Of a DNA stretch of 64,000 nucleotides, positions 63,042 through 64,000 are shown in pieces. The translations under genes and the position numbers were made by a program. The stretch comes from an uncultured Anaerolineales bacterium (lineage in GTDB: Bacteria > Chloroflexota > Anaerolineae > Aggregatilineales > Aggregatilineaceae): the NCBI GenBank assembly GCA_937135955.1, contig CAKZOB010000032.1:1-64000 (forward strand), read 5' to 3'. Each line of letters begins with the position of its first letter. Position 1 is the stretch's first letter. The notes below the pieces were generated by a model. It had not been told where the DNA came from. It searched no databases and worked only from the letters and a program-made list of their open reading frames with translations.

Positions 63042-64000
63042 TCAAGAGTCCTTTCGTACCAGTTCGTGCCCGATGGCCGAAGCCTCCACCAGTGCCTGTT
63101 GGGTGGCCTCGGCGCGCGACAATTCACGGGTGATCTTCCCTTTGGACATGACCAGGATGCGGTCGGCGATGGTCATGATCTCTTTCAACTCGGTGGAGAC
63201 AAAGACAATGCCCAGGCCCCGCGCGGCCAGCCGTCGGGCCAGGTCAAAAATCTCCTGCTTGGCCCCCACGTCAATGCCGCGTGTGGGTTCGTCCATCAGC
63301 AGGACTTTCGGCTCGGTCAGCAGCCCTTTGGCGACCACGACCTTTTGCTGGTTGCCCCCACTCAACGAAGCGACCGGAAACTGCGGGTTGGCCACCTTGA
63401 TGGCCAGGTCATTGATCATGCGGGCAACGCTGGCATTCTCCTTGGCGCTGGAGAGGAAGAACCGCTGCAAATAGCGCTTGAGGCTGGCCAGCAACATGTT
63501 GTGCGCCACCGAGAGTTCGGGGACAAGCCCCTCGCGCTGACGATCTTCGGGGATGAGCACCAGCCCATGCGCGATGCGCTGATCTATGCCGCCGCTCAGT
63601 TTCTTGCCCGCCAGCCACACCTCGCCGGTGGCCTGTGGCCGTAGCCCCATCAGGCATTCGAACAACTCGGTGCGCCCCGCGCCCATCAGGCCATAGATGC
63701 CCAGAATCTCACCTGCACGCAGTGAGAAAGACACATCCGATACCAGTTCGCCGCCGCCGTGCTTGGGCAACGACATCCCCTCGACCCGCAAGATCACGTC
63801 GCCAAAGGGGTGTTGGGGTGGGCGGTAATCGCTGGCAGTGTCGCGACCAACCATGCGCTCAACAATCCAGGCCAGGTTCACCTGCGACATAGGCGCTTCG
63901 GCGACCTTGTGACCGTCGCGCAGCACGGTGATGTAGTCCCCAATCTGCAACAGTTCTTCCAGCTTGTGCGAGATGTAGATGATGGTGACGCCGTTGGCCT
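63042..64000 (-). CDS. Ribose-type ABC importer ATPase (C-terminal part, continues beyond the window)
   Basis: Only the last ~320 residues are present; the frame is open to the window edge, with ISHKLEELLQIGDYITVLRDG ending the first ATP-binding cassette. The second cassette follows: degenerate Walker A IYGLMGAGRTEL, signature VASLSGGNQQKVVVA, Walker B VLLMDEPTRGIDVG and SELKEI-like STELKEIMTIADRI. The two-cassette layout with a non-canonical second Walker A is normal for RbsA/MglA proteins. It powers the permease and is the most upstream operon gene visible. Confidence 0.94.
   Translation of the reverse strand, partial: ANGVTIIYISHKLEELLQIGDYITVLRDGHKVAEAPMSQVNLAWIVERMVGRDTASDYRPPQHPFGDVILRVEGMSLPKHGGGELVSDVSFSLRAGEILGIYGLMGAGRTELFECLMGLRPQATGEVWLAGKKLSGGIDQRIAHGLVLIPEDRQREGLVPELSVAHNMLLASLKRYLQRFFLSSAKENASVARMINDLAIKVANPQFPVASLSGGNQQKVVVAKGLLTEPKVLLMDEPTRGIDVGAKQEIFDLARRLAARGLGIVFVSTELKEIMTIADRILVMSKGKITRELSRAEATQQALVEASAIGHELVRKDS

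Noticed and set aside
62227-63474. 415-codon open frame opposite the sugar permease and ATPase
   Set aside because: Antisense shadow; composition is Gln/His/Arg-rich and it spans two genes on the other strand.

Overview
The window looks like a chromosome segment of a high-GC (about 60%) bacterium, most likely a member of the Chloroflexota (Anaerolineae-like). This is inferred from a serine hydroxymethyltransferase/GcvT fusion, an LCP-family wall enzyme without outer-membrane genes, sugar-lipid glycosyltransferases, secreted SH3-like proteins, and -10 boxes of the TATACT/TACAAT type. No 16S or marker phylogeny is possible from here. Genes are densely packed in short operons on both strands. 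The spaces between them are filled by at least two families of palindromic, MITE-like repeats (A and B).

Layout. 0-9 kb: a GHMP sugar kinase, a GT39 glycosyltransferase, a secreted protein, a giant receiver-domain fusion protein that ends in what looks like an inactivated IS200/Y1 transposase fold, and a VapBC-type toxin-antitoxin pair. 9-16 kb: glycogen/sugar metabolism (GH57 branching enzyme, ROK glucokinase), a multi-sensor histidine kinase, a Bax-inhibitor-1 membrane protein and a methyltransferase. 16.5-18.2 kb: an AAA ATPase plus TOPRIM-like gene pair resembling an anti-phage module, the second gene broken by a frameshift. 18-25 kb: a macrolide-type glycosyltransferase, a VOC protein, hypothetical proteins and polA. 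25-36 kb: a paralogue of the first secreted protein, a 1068-residue SHMT-GcvT fusion, tRNA-Val, an MFS exporter, an LCP enzyme, a DM13 protein, a methyltransferase and an SH3-repeat protein. 36-41 kb: a phosphate-binding-like lipoprotein, uppP, tgt, a PIG-L deacetylase and cutA. 41-49 kb: a SagB-type nitroreductase, a membrane-anchored WD40 propeller, a flippase, an ABC-2 exporter, a LapA-like protein and a DJ-1/PfpI protein.

49-55 kb holds a copper-assembly operon (aldo/keto reductase, PCuAC chaperone, SCO), a protein with two tandem domains resembling the Tp34/P19 iron family, and a tetrahydropterin/folate group (folE, an SDR reductase, folB, folK, pterin carbinolamine dehydratase).

55.5-64 kb is one long minus-strand operon that starts beyond the right edge. 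It encodes a ribose-type ABC importer (ATPase, permease, binding protein), an RbsD/FucU mutarotase, a two-subunit transketolase, a glycerol-kinase-like FGGY kinase and an L-fucose-isomerase-family enzyme, and ends at a strong intrinsic terminator. Together these describe import, anomer exchange, isomerisation, phosphorylation and two-carbon transfer of one sugar, probably a pentose. The substrate cannot be read from sequence; D-apiose or another pentose is a reasonable hypothesis.

The most unusual items are the receiver/Roadblock/degenerate-transposase fusion, the three-part SHMT-GcvT protein, the orphan sugar operon, the frameshifted AAA/TOPRIM pair, and the dense MITE-like repeats without any transposase in the window.
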